Source: Thermoguttaceae bacterium (GTDB taxonomy: Bacteria; Planctomycetota; Planctomycetia; Pirellulales; Thermoguttaceae). From it: a DNA stretch of 64,000 bases. The DNA is taken from positions 1 through 64,000 of the forward strand of contig JAGBDN010000086.1 of assembly GCA_017937485.1 (NCBI GenBank), in the 5' to 3' direction. The notes below the pieces were generated by a model. It was not told where the DNA came from. It made no database searches and saw nothing but the letters and a program-made list of their open reading frames with translations. Below are positions 42,315 through 51,173 of the stretch, one piece after another. The translations under genes were made by a program, and so were the position numbers. Each line of letters starts with the position of its first letter. The first letter of the stretch is position 1.

Positions 42315-43739
42315 TTAATTGGGTGAAACGGCGGCGTTTTTAACGCGAGCGCGGTAAAGCAGAAGCGTCTGCATCGCGACGGCGAGCGATTCTTCGTCGA
42401 GCGGCGCCAACTTGTCGAGGTCGTCGACCGAGTTGAAGAGCTGATCGACAAGCCCGCAAAGTTCGAAAACCGCTCGGCGCGCTTTCTCCGAACGGAGTTC
42501 TTCCGCCGACGAGGTCAACGTCAGCCAACGGAGGAGCGCGCCGTTGACGTAAAGGCGCATATGCGGCGTCGAAAGTTTTACTTTTTCGTCGAAAAAGAGC
42601 GTTTCGGCGAGCGTCGCGTCGTTAAAAAGTCCCCAAACTCGCCCTTTTAACGCAATCAACGTCGCTTCGGCGCGCTTCAACTCCGGCGAATCGCGGAGCG
42701 CGCCCTTCTTCAAACGAGCGAGCAAAAAAGTCAACGCGAGGAGCTTGTCGGTCGCTTCGGTCGAGCCCCAGTCGACCGGACGGCGCGTTTCCTGTTCGAG
42801 AATCTTCGCGAGCGACCAAGTTTCGCCGAACGCGTTCGTCCAAGTTTCGTCCGGATTTTGCGAGTAATGCGCGAGTCCGACGGCGACAGTCGAGAGGTTC
42901 GCGCCCTTCGAACAAGCGAGTTTTTCCGCGTCGACGAGGTCTTGAACGCGGAATTTCTCGTCGTTTATTCGAATTTCATAATCGCGATCGATTTTGGAAA
43001 ACGCCAACGCCGCGAGCAGTTCGCCGCGTTTCGATTGGAAACCGAAACCGACTTTCGCCAAGGGGCGACCGTCGACGACGCGCAAAATTTGACGGTTCCC
43101 GCAAGGGACGTTCCAACAAAGGGCGCCGAGCGCGTAAATCGGCTCTAGGTCGGGCGTTGTATTCGGAATACTTGACTCAGTTTGCGTATTTTCCGCCGAA
43201 AGAGCGCGGTTCGGCGCAAGAAAGGTCGCGTCGGCGCCGCCGATCAGCGAATAACGAAGCAAACGCCCCGGCGTCGAACCTTCGATCGAAAGGGGCGGTT
43301 TCGAAAAACGTCGCGCCAACGCTTCGACGCGCTTTTCAAAGTCGGCGTCGGTTCGCGGAACGTTCAACGCCGGCAACGGACGCGGCGCGTTCGGCTGCTT
43401 TTGTTCCAGCAACGGAATTGAGTTAATGTCGCCGTTAAACGGAACTTCGCCGATAATTTGTCCGCCAAGAGGCGTTCCGGTCGGAATCGCGCCGCTAAAA
43501 TCGGGAGAACCGGCGAAAACGGCGCCGTTTGGGGGGAGGAACGCGCCGTTGGGGAGGGAGTCGCCGACAATGATCGGAACGCCGACCGACGTCGCGCCCG
43601 GAACAAAACCGCCGTCGAATTGCGGCGACGAGTAAACGACTTGCGCCGCCGCGTTCGCGCTCCCAACGAGAAAAGCCGCCGCGCCGAGCGTCGCCGAAAT
43701 CGCCGTTCGAAAAAATATCGCCGCCCGTTCGCCCGCCAA
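42315..43739 (-). CDS. Exported hypothetical protein
   Basis: A 474-residue protein starting at TTG, with a strong GGAGG five to nine bases upstream. A signal peptide (TAISATLGAAAFLVGSANAAA) is followed by a Gly/Pro/Asn-rich segment (about 35-115). A mostly helical domain comes next, with LIGGADATFLAPN, ALGALCWNVPCGNRQILRV and a long stretch about GLAHYSQNPDETWTNAFGETWSLAKIL. Planctomycetes have exported helical proteins of this kind with squalene-cyclase-like or ADP-ribosylation-glycohydrolase-like looks, but I cannot assign a family. It is probably periplasmic. Confidence 0.75.
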   Translation of the reverse strand: MAGERAAIFFRTAISATLGAAAFLVGSANAAAQVVYSSPQFDGGFVPGATSVGVPIIVGDSLPNGAFLPPNGAVFAGSPDFSGAIPTGTPLGGQIIGEVPFNGDINSIPLLEQKQPNAPRPLPALNVPRTDADFEKRVEALARRFSKPPLSIEGSTPGRLLRYSLIGGADATFLAPNRALSAENTQTESSIPNTTPDLEPIYALGALCWNVPCGNRQILRVVDGRPLAKVGFGFQSKRGELLAALAFSKIDRDYEIRINDEKFRVQDLVDAEKLACSKGANLSTVAVGLAHYSQNPDETWTNAFGETWSLAKILEQETRRPVDWGSTEATDKLLALTFLLARLKKGALRDSPELKRAEATLIALKGRVWGLFNDATLAETLFFDEKVKLSTPHMRLYVNGALLRWLTLTSSAEELRSEKARRAVFELCGLVDQLFNSVDDLDKLAPLDEESLAVAMQTLLLYRARVKNAAVSPN

Positions 43740-44097
43740 GTTTGCCTCCGTTTGCCGTTAGAATCGTCAAAGTTGCGTTAAAGCGCCGCGTTCGTTCGAA
43801 AAACGAACCGCTTATTCGTTAGAACGTCCAAAAGCCGGTTCGACTTTAGCGGCGTCGCGCGGAAATTTTGCGATTTTTCCGGTTTTAGCGGTTGAGGCGG
43901 AGAAGGGGAAGAGCGGGAACGAAACGGAAAAGTCTTGGCAAATTGGGGGGCGTTGCGATTGCGAAATAAAAAACGCCGCGTCGCCAAGAAAACGCGACGC
44001 GGCGGCAAAGGCCGATTTCGACTCCAAACAAATAATAACCGAACGGTTAAACGCGTAAAAATACCGTTAACAAGCGAAAAAAGGCGTTAAAATCGTT
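43740..44097. other. Intergenic region with terminator and short 9-base repeat
   Basis: A 358-base gap containing the nrdG terminator (43968-44004) and three 9-base units TTTTGCGAT, TTTTCCGGT, TTTAGCGGT (43866-43892). No gene is supported. Confidence 0.55.
43968..44004 (-). terminator. Terminator of nrdG
   Basis: On the minus strand CGCCGCGTCGC pairs with GCGACGCGGCG across a short loop, followed by a T run (A run 43968-43973 on the plus strand). It lies about 95 bases past the nrdG stop. Confidence 0.8.
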
Positions 44098-44604
44098 TTA
44101 ATTTCGCCAGCTTTTCAGTTCGACGACGCGATTTTCTTGCAACGAACGTTGAACGTCGATAAAACGCTGGTTTGTCGATCCGGCAAATTTCAGCTCCCAA
44201 CTGCGCAACGCCAAAACAAACGGGCCGTCGACGACGACGTCGAGTTCGGCGAGAAGCGCGTTCCAAGCGGGATCGTTCGCCGCGATCAATTCTTCCCAAA
44301 GGTAACCGGTGTACGCGGCTAGATTAAGGTCGCGTTTTTTGATTTCTCGCGCTAATTCCGCCAACGCCGCCGCCTGCAAAAACGGCTCGCCTCCGCTGAA
44401 CGTAACGCCGTCGAGGAGAGGATTCGCGTCGATTTCGGCTAAAATCGCCTCGACGGTCGTTTCTTCGCCCCCTTCGAGCGGTTGAGTTTGCGGATTATGA
44501 CAGCCGGGACAGGCGCGCGGACACCCCTGCGTAAAAAGCGCGTACCGAATACCGGGCCCGTCGACGATCGAATCGCCGACGCGACCCGCGATACGAAGTT
44601 TCAT
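44098..44604 (-). CDS. nrdG: Anaerobic ribonucleotide reductase activating protein (NrdG)
   Basis: A 168-residue radical SAM enzyme. The FeS cluster is bound by C-x3-C-x2-C in QGCPRACPGCHNPQTQ, VTFSGGEPF is the SAM-binding GGE motif, and VVVDGPFV is the NrdG tail segment. It creates the glycyl radical in NrdD. The ATG overlaps the nrdD stop by four bases (ATGA), so translation is coupled. The longer frame upstream overlaps nrdD and is not coding. Confidence 0.95.
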   Translation of the reverse strand: MKLRIAGRVGDSIVDGPGIRYALFTQGCPRACPGCHNPQTQPLEGGEETTVEAILAEIDANPLLDGVTFSGGEPFLQAAALAELAREIKKRDLNLAAYTGYLWEELIAANDPAWNALLAELDVVVDGPFVLALRSWELKFAGSTNQRFIDVQRSLQENRVVELKSWRN

Positions 44605-47069
44605 TCGGCGCTCCCGTTCGACTCGGCGTTTTGCGCGACCGGGCAGGCGGTCGAGTGCGAGACGCGGTCTCGAACTTCGGAACGTTTCGCGTCGTTGAAA
44701 CGGTCGAGCGTCCCGACGAGATAGCCGGTGATGCGACGAACGCGTTCGAACGGAGCGTCCGGCGTTTCTTTGCGACCGCATTTCGGGCAAACGTCGCCGC
44801 TGATGACGCCGTTAAAACCGCAAACCGGGTCGGAGTCGATCGGATGGTTGATCGCGCCGTAACCGACGCCCGCTTTGCGCATCGCGTGAACGATTTTCTC
44901 GAACGCGTCCAAATTTTGCGTCGCGTCGCCGTCCAGCTCGACGTAGGTGATGTGCCCGGCGTTCGTCAGCGCGTGATACGGCGCTTCGAGTTGGATTTTT
45001 TGCCAACACGGAACGTGGAAGTGAACCGGAATGTGGAAGCTGTTCGTGTAGTAATCGCGGTCGGTAACGCCTTCGATCGAACCGAATTTTTTGCGGTCGA
45101 TTTTGACGAAGCGGCCGGAAAGCCCTTCGGCCGGCGTCGCGAGGAGCGAGAAGTTCAGCTGTTTCGCTTGCGCGACGTCGTCGAGGTACTTGCGCATAAA
45201 GGCGACGATTTCAAGGCCGAGTTTTTGCGCTTCGGCGCTTTCGCCGTGGTGAACGCCGATCAGCGCTTTTAACGTCTCCGCCAAGCCGATGAACCCAACG
45301 GATAGCGTCCCGTGTTTCAGGATTTCGCCGACTTCGTCTTCCGGGCCGAGGTTTTCACTGTCGAGCCAAACGCCTTGTCCCATCAGGAAGGGGAAATTTT
45401 TCACCTTCTTTTGGCATTGGATGCGGAACCGCTCCAACAGTTGGTCGACCGCCAAATCGAGCTTCGCGGTCAGGTCGGCGTAAAACGCCTTCATATCGCC
45501 CTTCGAGTTCAACGCGATGCGCGGCAGGTTGATCGACGTGAAGCTCAGGTTGCCCCGCGAGTAGGTGATTTCGCGTTCCGGGTCGCAAATATTCCCGACG
45601 ACGCGGGTGCGGCACCCCATATAGGCGATTTCCGTCTCCGGTTTGCCCGGTTTATAGTATTGCAGGTTGAACGGCGCGTCTTGGAACGCGAAGTTCGGGA
45701 AGAGGCGTTTCGCGCTGACGCGGCAAGCCAACTTGAACAAATCGTAGTTCGGGTCGCCTTTTTCGGCGTTGATTCCTTCCTTGACGCGGAAAATGTGAAT
45801 CGGGAAGATCGGCGTTTCTCCGGCGCCGAGCCCCGCTTCTTGCGCGAGAAGAACGTTTTTAACGATCATACGGCCTTCCGGCGAGACGTCCATCCCATAG
45901 TTGATCGACGAGAAGGGCGTTTGCGCTCCGGCGCGGCTGTGCATCGTGTTCAGGTTGTGAACGAGCGCTTCCATCGCTTGGAACGTCGCGCGGTCGGTTT
46001 CGCGGAGCGCCAAGTCGGCGGCTTGTTTTTGCAATTTGGCGAAACGTTCGGCGGTCAGCGCCGTCGTCGCGTCGGCGTTCCAAGCGTCGGCGAAACGGTC
46101 GGCGACCGCGGCGCTTTCGGCGGCGAAGAACGCGTCGCGCTCTTCGAGCTTCAACTCGACGCCGGAAGCGAAAATTTCGCGGTGCAACGCTTTCAAATCG
46201 TCGGCGACGGGCGCGCTCGAACCGGTCGAAAACGCGACGGCCTTGGCGAGATTATCGCGGTAAAGGCGACGGAACGTCTTGATAACGCCGGGCGCGAGAC
46301 CGTAGTCGAAGTTGACGATCGATTGGCCGCCGTGTTGGTCGTTTTGGTTCGACTGAATCGCGATGCAGGCGAGCGCGGCGTAGGATTGCACGTCGTTCGG
46401 CTCGCGCAGGACGCCGTGGCCGGTGCCGAAACCGTTCTTGAAGAGGCGAATCAAGTCGATTTGGCAACACGTCGTCGTCATCGTGTAGAAGTCGAGGTCG
46501 TGAATGTGAATGTCGCCTTCGACGTGGGCGCGCGAGTGTTCCGGCTTCAGGACGAACTTGTGGAAGAACTCCTTGGCTCCCTCGGAACCGTATTTCAGCA
46601 TTTGGCCCATCGCGGTGTCGCCGTTGACGTTGGCGTTTTCGCGCTTGACGTCGCTCGTTTTCGCGTCTTTGAAGGTGATGTCTTCGAAGGTGCGCATCAG
46701 GCGGGAACCGAGTTCGCGAACGCGGGTGCGCTCGGCGCGGTACGCCATATAGTTGCGAGCGGTGCGAACGTGCCCGTTTTCGATCAACACCGATTCGACG
46801 CAGTCTTGAACGTCTTCGACTTCGGGAGCGACGAATCCGGCGTCGACGACGCGCGCCGCGACTTTGGCGGTTAACGTTTCAACGTATTCGTTCGGTTGCG
46901 GCTGCCCGGTCGCGACGAACGCCTTTTGAATGGCGGCGCCGATCTTTTCCGGGGCGAAGCGCGCGCGGCGGCCGTCTCGTTTGACGATATATTCGATCGT
47001 TTCGATCGCCGTTTGAGGAGGATTTTTCAGTTTAATCATCGTTTGCGCAGTCTCGGAAATAACAGACAT
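44601..47069 (-). CDS. nrdD: Anaerobic ribonucleoside-triphosphate reductase (NrdD)
   Basis: An 822-residue glycyl-radical enzyme making dNTPs without oxygen. An ATP-cone (YIVKRDGRRARFAPEKIGAAIQ, about 20-105) gives allosteric control. The barrel follows, with DLDFYTMTTTCCQIDL, NYGMDVSPEGR and MGCRTRVVGN. The C-terminal zinc site is DPVCGFNG...GDVCPKCG, and the radical-loop region is RRITGYLVGTLDRFND. The start is either 47069 (taken here) or the ATG at 47039; neither has a clear Shine-Dalgarno. dcd lies upstream and nrdG overlaps downstream, a nucleotide-supply cluster. It indicates anaerobic growth. Confidence 0.95.
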   Translation of the reverse strand: MSVISETAQTMIKLKNPPQTAIETIEYIVKRDGRRARFAPEKIGAAIQKAFVATGQPQPNEYVETLTAKVAARVVDAGFVAPEVEDVQDCVESVLIENGHVRTARNYMAYRAERTRVRELGSRLMRTFEDITFKDAKTSDVKRENANVNGDTAMGQMLKYGSEGAKEFFHKFVLKPEHSRAHVEGDIHIHDLDFYTMTTTCCQIDLIRLFKNGFGTGHGVLREPNDVQSYAALACIAIQSNQNDQHGGQSIVNFDYGLAPGVIKTFRRLYRDNLAKAVAFSTGSSAPVADDLKALHREIFASGVELKLEERDAFFAAESAAVADRFADAWNADATTALTAERFAKLQKQAADLALRETDRATFQAMEALVHNLNTMHSRAGAQTPFSSINYGMDVSPEGRMIVKNVLLAQEAGLGAGETPIFPIHIFRVKEGINAEKGDPNYDLFKLACRVSAKRLFPNFAFQDAPFNLQYYKPGKPETEIAYMGCRTRVVGNICDPEREITYSRGNLSFTSINLPRIALNSKGDMKAFYADLTAKLDLAVDQLLERFRIQCQKKVKNFPFLMGQGVWLDSENLGPEDEVGEILKHGTLSVGFIGLAETLKALIGVHHGESAEAQKLGLEIVAFMRKYLDDVAQAKQLNFSLLATPAEGLSGRFVKIDRKKFGSIEGVTDRDYYTNSFHIPVHFHVPCWQKIQLEAPYHALTNAGHITYVELDGDATQNLDAFEKIVHAMRKAGVGYGAINHPIDSDPVCGFNGVISGDVCPKCGRKETPDAPFERVRRITGYLVGTLDRFNDAKRSEVRDRVSHSTACPVAQNAESNGSAE

Positions 47070-47174
47070 TATAGTTAACAACAAGCGTTTTTCTGGTTAA
47101 TGCGTCAAAATCCTCGCTTTGTCGCGTGAAACAAAGCGAAACGCTAAATTCGAAGCGCGAACCGCCGACCGAGG

Positions 47175-47720
47175 TCAGCGTCGGGCCGATTTTTTCGCGT
47201 CTTCGAAGTCGAGGTACATCATACTGGCTTGAACGCCGCGATTGTTTTGATATTTGCCGCCGTCGTAGGGAACGTAGTCGCCCTCGATGGTGTGATAGTA
47301 AATCTGGCAAATCTCGACGCCGGCGTAGACGCGAATCGGCTGGACGCAGTGGAGTTCCAAGGTCCAAAAGCCTTTAAATCCGACGTCGCCAAAACCGGCG
47401 GTGATGTGAATCGACAACCCGAGGCGACCGACCGACGAACGACCTTCCAACATCGGAACGAGCGTTTTCGTTTCGGTGTACTCGACCGTGCGGCCTAGGT
47501 AAACTTTGCCGGGTTCGAGGAGAAGGCCTTCTTCGGGAATAACGAGTTCGCGGTAAGCGTTCGGCGTTTTCATATCGAGCGTCGGCCCGTCGTAGACGAG
47601 CAGTTCGTTATGAAGGCGCAGATTATAGCTATTCGGGTTCAAGCGCGAACGGTCGAACGGTTCGACGACGATATTTCCATTCGCAATTTCTTTTTCAATT
47701 TCGAGTCCGGAGAGAATCAT
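47175..47720 (-). CDS. dcd: dCTP deaminase
   Basis: A 181-residue homotrimeric enzyme giving dUTP for thymidylate synthesis. Family motifs: LSGLEIEKEI, LNPNSYNLRLHNELLVY, LEGRSSVGRLGLSIHITAGFGDVGFKGFWTLEL (catalytic Glu in the last part) and YAGVEICQIYYH. AAGGA precedes the ATG. Its place upstream of nrdD-nrdG on the same strand suggests shared dNTP regulation. Confidence 0.93.
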   Translation of the reverse strand: MILSGLEIEKEIANGNIVVEPFDRSRLNPNSYNLRLHNELLVYDGPTLDMKTPNAYRELVIPEEGLLLEPGKVYLGRTVEYTETKTLVPMLEGRSSVGRLGLSIHITAGFGDVGFKGFWTLELHCVQPIRVYAGVEICQIYYHTIEGDYVPYDGGKYQNNRGVQASMMYLDFEDAKKSARR

Positions 47721-48374
47721 CGGCGTTCCTTCGCGGTCGAGGGTAAAGGAAAAATGTTAAACTTTTCCGGTTTTGTCGACCGAATCGCGGCGTTTTCTTC
47801 AACGTTTTCGTTAAGTTTTCGCGATTGTTCGCTTGCCGAGGTAAGCGAGACGAACCTGCGAAAACGCGTAAAATAAGACGACGATAACGATTAGGACGCG
47901 TTTTTGCTTTGCGTAAAATAAGCGTTTCGTGTAATCGTTATATAGCAAGTCGAATTTTCGGGACGCTTTATTTAGCGTTCCTTTCCTTCAACCAAGCAAA
48001 TTCTATCAAATATTATTTTCTTGTAAAGACTGTTTTTTCCGCTTTCATTGTGTTAAAATAGTGTTCGACGCGGCGCCGCGCGGCGTCGGAAGGAACGCTT
48101 TATCGCGGTAATTTCCGCGTTTACCGTCTAGCGTCTCGTTAGCGAATCCGTCGGGGAAAAAAATCAAAATTTTTTTACGACGGTTAAAAACGCCGTCCGG
48201 ATATTTCGCTTGGGTTTTATGGCGGCGATAAAAATTACGTCGCGCTCCAAAAATTGATAATTGTTTCGGTAATTTTAGGGAGAGCGTCGGCGTCGAGACG
48301 GCTAAGCGGGAAAACAAACGCGGCGTCTTGGGATAATTTAAGAATAAAAATAAATGGGGGGAGTCTTGTAGATA
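47721..48374. other. A/T-rich intergenic region, 654 bases
   Basis: The longest gap in the window, between divergent genes and clearly lower in GC than its surroundings. It holds a GGACGCT-TTATTT-AGCGTTCC hairpin (47961-47981), two copies of GCGTAAAATAAG around 47867 and 47923, and a GC-rich palindromic hairpin near 48066-48088. I see no tRNA or recognised RNA and no supported gene. Promoters for dcd and for the 48375 gene must lie here but none matches well. Confidence 0.5.
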
Positions 48375-50927
48375 ATGACGACGCAAATTGGAAAAAGACG
48401 TTTCAATTTTTTCTTGGGGAGCGCGATTAGCGCGGCGCTCGGACTCGGCTGGAGCGGAGTAAACGCGACGGGAACGCTTGGCGAGCGGTTTGCCGGCGCG
48501 GCGGAGGCCGGCTCTAACGCCGTCGTCGCGACGGTTTCCTTCGATTCGGCGAGCGAAAACGGTGAAAATAGCGAGACTTTAACGCGGAAATCCGCCGCGC
48601 CGCTCGATTTGTCGCCCCTGCCGGTCGGCGAAGAAAAGGTCGCCGAGCCGATTCCGCACTTTCCGAACCGAACCGCCGCGTTTGTTTGGCGCAACTGGAA
48701 TCTTGCGACGCTCGAAGCGATGGCGCGAACGCTCGACACTACGCCGGAAAAGATTGCGCAAATTGCCGAATTTCTCGGGTTGCCGCCGTACAAAGCGCCG
48801 ACGTGGGAGCCCGATCGCGTCTACATTACGCTAACGCGACGGAATTGGTCGATTTTGCCTTACGAGCAGTTGCTGACGCTCCTCGATCTCGCGCCGACCG
48901 AGTACGCCGAAAAGCTCCGCGAAGACGATTTTCTTTGGGTTAAATTGGGACGTTTGAAGCCGGTTTGCGAAACTTTGCGGTTTGAGGAGCCGAGCGAAGC
49001 CGACGTCGCCGCGATGCGCAAGATAGCCGCCGACGTTCGCCAAACGCTCGGGGACGAACTCGACGCGCCGGAAACGCCCCGTTTCGCGTTTCTCGACGAA
49101 CTCGGAACGGTCGACGGTCGAGAAACGGCGAGCGAAAACGAACAAAACGCGCAAAATTTACAGAACGGACAAGACAAAGAAGCTCGGCAAAACGGCGAGG
49201 GCGTCGCGAAAAAGGAATCGCGGTTCGAAATTTGCTATTTGCACTCGTATTTCGCGGTCTTCGGCGACCCCCTTCTGCAAGACGACGCGAAACTTTGTCC
49301 GGACGGCCTCCTACAAAAGTTGAGCGAACGGGGAGTGAACGGCGTCTGGTTGCACGCGCTCCTGCGAGATTTGGCGCCGCCGACCGCCGAATTTCCGGAA
49401 TTGGGCGCGAAATCGGACGTTCGTCGCGCGACTTTGCGCAATTTGGTGAAACGAGCGAAGAAATACGGGATCGACGTTTACCTCTATATGAACGAACCGC
49501 GAGCGCTTCCGGCGCCGTTTTTCGAAAATCGTCCGCATATTCGCGGCGTCGCGCAAGAAAAATATTTCGCGATGTGCGCGTCGGCGCCGGAGACGCGGCG
49601 TTGGCTCGTCGACTCGTTGGCGGCGGTCTTCGCGGACGTTCCGGGACTCGGCGGGATTTTTACGATCACCGGCTCCGAAAATTTGACGACGTGCGCGTCG
49701 CATATGCGGCAAGACGAGTGTCCGCGTTGCTCGAAGCGGGATTACGTCGACCTGATCGCCGACTTGAACGCCGCGATGGCCGAGGGCGTTTGGCGGTCGG
49801 CGCCGGACGCGAAGGTGATCGTTTGGGATTGGGGCTGGCGCGGACACGGGCTCGCGACCGATATTGTCGAGCGGCTGCCGAAGGGCGTTTGGCTGCAGTC
49901 GGTCAGCGAATGGGCGCTTCCGCTCGAACGGGGCGGCGTTCCGGTTTCGGTCGGCGAATATTCGATTTCGGCGGTCGGGCCGGGGCCGCGCGCGGTCGAA
50001 CATTGGGCGGCGGCGAAGAAGGCCGGACTCAAAACGATCGCGAAGTGCCAGTTCAACGCGACTTGGGAAATCGCGTCGATACCGACGATTCCGGCGCTCG
50101 ACTTGGTCGTCCGACACGCGGCGAACCTTTCGCGCTCCGGCGTCGACGGGGTGATGGCCGGTTGGTCGCTCGGCGGGTTTCCGTCGATTAACTTGGAGGC
50201 GCTCCAAGAATTTAAAGACGAAACGACGACCGAAGAAGAGGTTCTCGACCGCTTGGCGACGCGCGTTTTCGGAGCGGAAGGAGCCGCGACCGGGCGCGCC
50301 GGCTGGACGAAAGTTAGTCGCGCCTTCGAAGAATTCCCGTATTCCGGAGCGGTCGTTTATACCGCGCCGAACCAAATCGGCCCGGCGAATTTGCTCCGCT
50401 TGGAGTCGACCGGCTTTAAGGCGACGATGGTCGGGATTCCTTACGACGACGTCGCGTCTTGGACGGCGCCGTATCCGCCCCTTGTTTTCGCCGAACAAAT
50501 GGAGAAGTGCGGGCGAGGATTCCGCGAAGGCGCCGCGCTTTTGGCCGAAGCGGCGAAGAACGCCCCGGCGGAACGTCGCGTCGAAGCGGAGCGGCAAGCG
50601 CGTTGCGCCGACGTCGCGGGCGTCGTCTATTTGAGTTGCGCCAACCAAGCGCGCTTCGTTTTGCTCCGCGACGAACGAAACGTTCTGCGGAAGGCGGAAA
50701 ACGCGGAAAATAGCGAAAACGCGGCGAGATTAACGGCGGTCGAAGCGGAAATGGCGGCGATCGTTCGCGACGAAATCGAGTTGGCGAAAGCGTTGCGCCG
50801 CGCCGCGGCGTCGGATTCTTGCGTCGGTTTTGAGTCGACGAATCAATATTGGTTTGTTCCGAACGATTTGGTTGAGAAAATTATTTCCTGTCGTCAAATT
50901 CTCGACGAGTTGGAGAAAACGAAATAA
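48375..50927 (+). CDS. Exported protein with duplicated N-terminal helical module and glycosidase-like barrel
   Basis: An 850-residue protein. A possible signal (FNFFLGSAISAALGLGWSG) is followed by two related ~55-residue segments, FVWRNWNLATLEAMARTLDTTPEKIAQIAEFLGL and LTRRNWSILPYEQLLTLLDLAPTEYAEKL, looking like paired helix-turn-helix modules. After a Gln/Asn linker comes a region resembling a TIM barrel: GVNGVWLHALLRDLAP, KYGIDVYLYMNEPRALP, GIFTITGSENLTTCASH with CPRCSKRDY, KVIVWDWGWRGHG and GVDGVMAGWSLGGFP. The pattern suggests a glycoside hydrolase-like enzyme, perhaps hexosaminidase-related, but no family is certain and catalytic residues are not assigned. GGGGGAG lies upstream. Confidence 0.75.
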   Translation: MTTQIGKRRFNFFLGSAISAALGLGWSGVNATGTLGERFAGAAEAGSNAVVATVSFDSASENGENSETLTRKSAAPLDLSPLPVGEEKVAEPIPHFPNRTAAFVWRNWNLATLEAMARTLDTTPEKIAQIAEFLGLPPYKAPTWEPDRVYITLTRRNWSILPYEQLLTLLDLAPTEYAEKLREDDFLWVKLGRLKPVCETLRFEEPSEADVAAMRKIAADVRQTLGDELDAPETPRFAFLDELGTVDGRETASENEQNAQNLQNGQDKEARQNGEGVAKKESRFEICYLHSYFAVFGDPLLQDDAKLCPDGLLQKLSERGVNGVWLHALLRDLAPPTAEFPELGAKSDVRRATLRNLVKRAKKYGIDVYLYMNEPRALPAPFFENRPHIRGVAQEKYFAMCASAPETRRWLVDSLAAVFADVPGLGGIFTITGSENLTTCASHMRQDECPRCSKRDYVDLIADLNAAMAEGVWRSAPDAKVIVWDWGWRGHGLATDIVERLPKGVWLQSVSEWALPLERGGVPVSVGEYSISAVGPGPRAVEHWAAAKKAGLKTIAKCQFNATWEIASIPTIPALDLVVRHAANLSRSGVDGVMAGWSLGGFPSINLEALQEFKDETTTEEEVLDRLATRVFGAEGAATGRAGWTKVSRAFEEFPYSGAVVYTAPNQIGPANLLRLESTGFKATMVGIPYDDVASWTAPYPPLVFAEQMEKCGRGFREGAALLAEAAKNAPAERRVEAERQARCADVAGVVYLSCANQARFVLLRDERNVLRKAENAENSENAARLTAVEAEMAAIVRDEIELAKALRRAAASDSCVGFESTNQYWFVPNDLVEKIISCRQILDELEKTK

Positions 50928-50945
50928 ACTTTTAACGGAAAAATT

Positions 50946-51137
50946 TTGTCGAGTAAACGTCGGCCCAAAACGGCGAAGCGTCCGGTCGCGAAGACGAAGA
51001 AAGTCGCGACCGGGCGTTTCGACGAAACGAAAGCGCGGCGTTTGAAAGCGCGAGCGCCGAGGCAAGAGACGCTCGACAAGAAATACGACCGGGACGAAAC
51101 GCCGCGTCAAAAACCGCGTTTCGTCCCGGTCGTTTAA
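50946..51137 (+). CDS. Possible small basic protein
   Basis: A 63-residue frame from TTG, 18 bases after the preceding stop. It is rich in Lys/Arg/Thr/Pro (KRRPKTAKRPVAKTKK; ends PRFVPVV) and its codon choice resembles genuine genes here. There is no Shine-Dalgarno, and its last third coincides with a 17-base perfect hairpin, so it may instead be read-through of intergenic sequence. No family is recognised. Confidence 0.35.
   Translation: MSSKRRPKTAKRPVAKTKKVATGRFDETKARRLKARAPRQETLDKKYDRDETPRQKPRFVPVV
51086..51132. terminator. Perfect 17-base hairpin between converging genes
   Basis: CGACCGGGACGAAACGC (51086-51102) pairs perfectly with GCGTTTCGTCCCGGTCG (51116-51132) across 13 bases, followed by TTTAA. 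It lies 42 bases past the glgC stop and can serve both strands. Confidence 0.7.
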
Positions 51138-51173
51138 CCGCTTAGCTCGCGTTTAAGCGAACGCCGCCGAGCG

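Noticed and set aside
44605..44790. Upstream extension of the nrdG frame
   Set aside because: It lies wholly inside nrdD; the ATG at 44604 overlapping the nrdD stop gives the canonical NrdG N-terminus.
47721..48374. Possible structured RNA gene in the A/T-rich gap
   Set aside because: Hairpins are present but no tRNA cloverleaf, SRP, tmRNA or riboswitch core could be recognised by eye.
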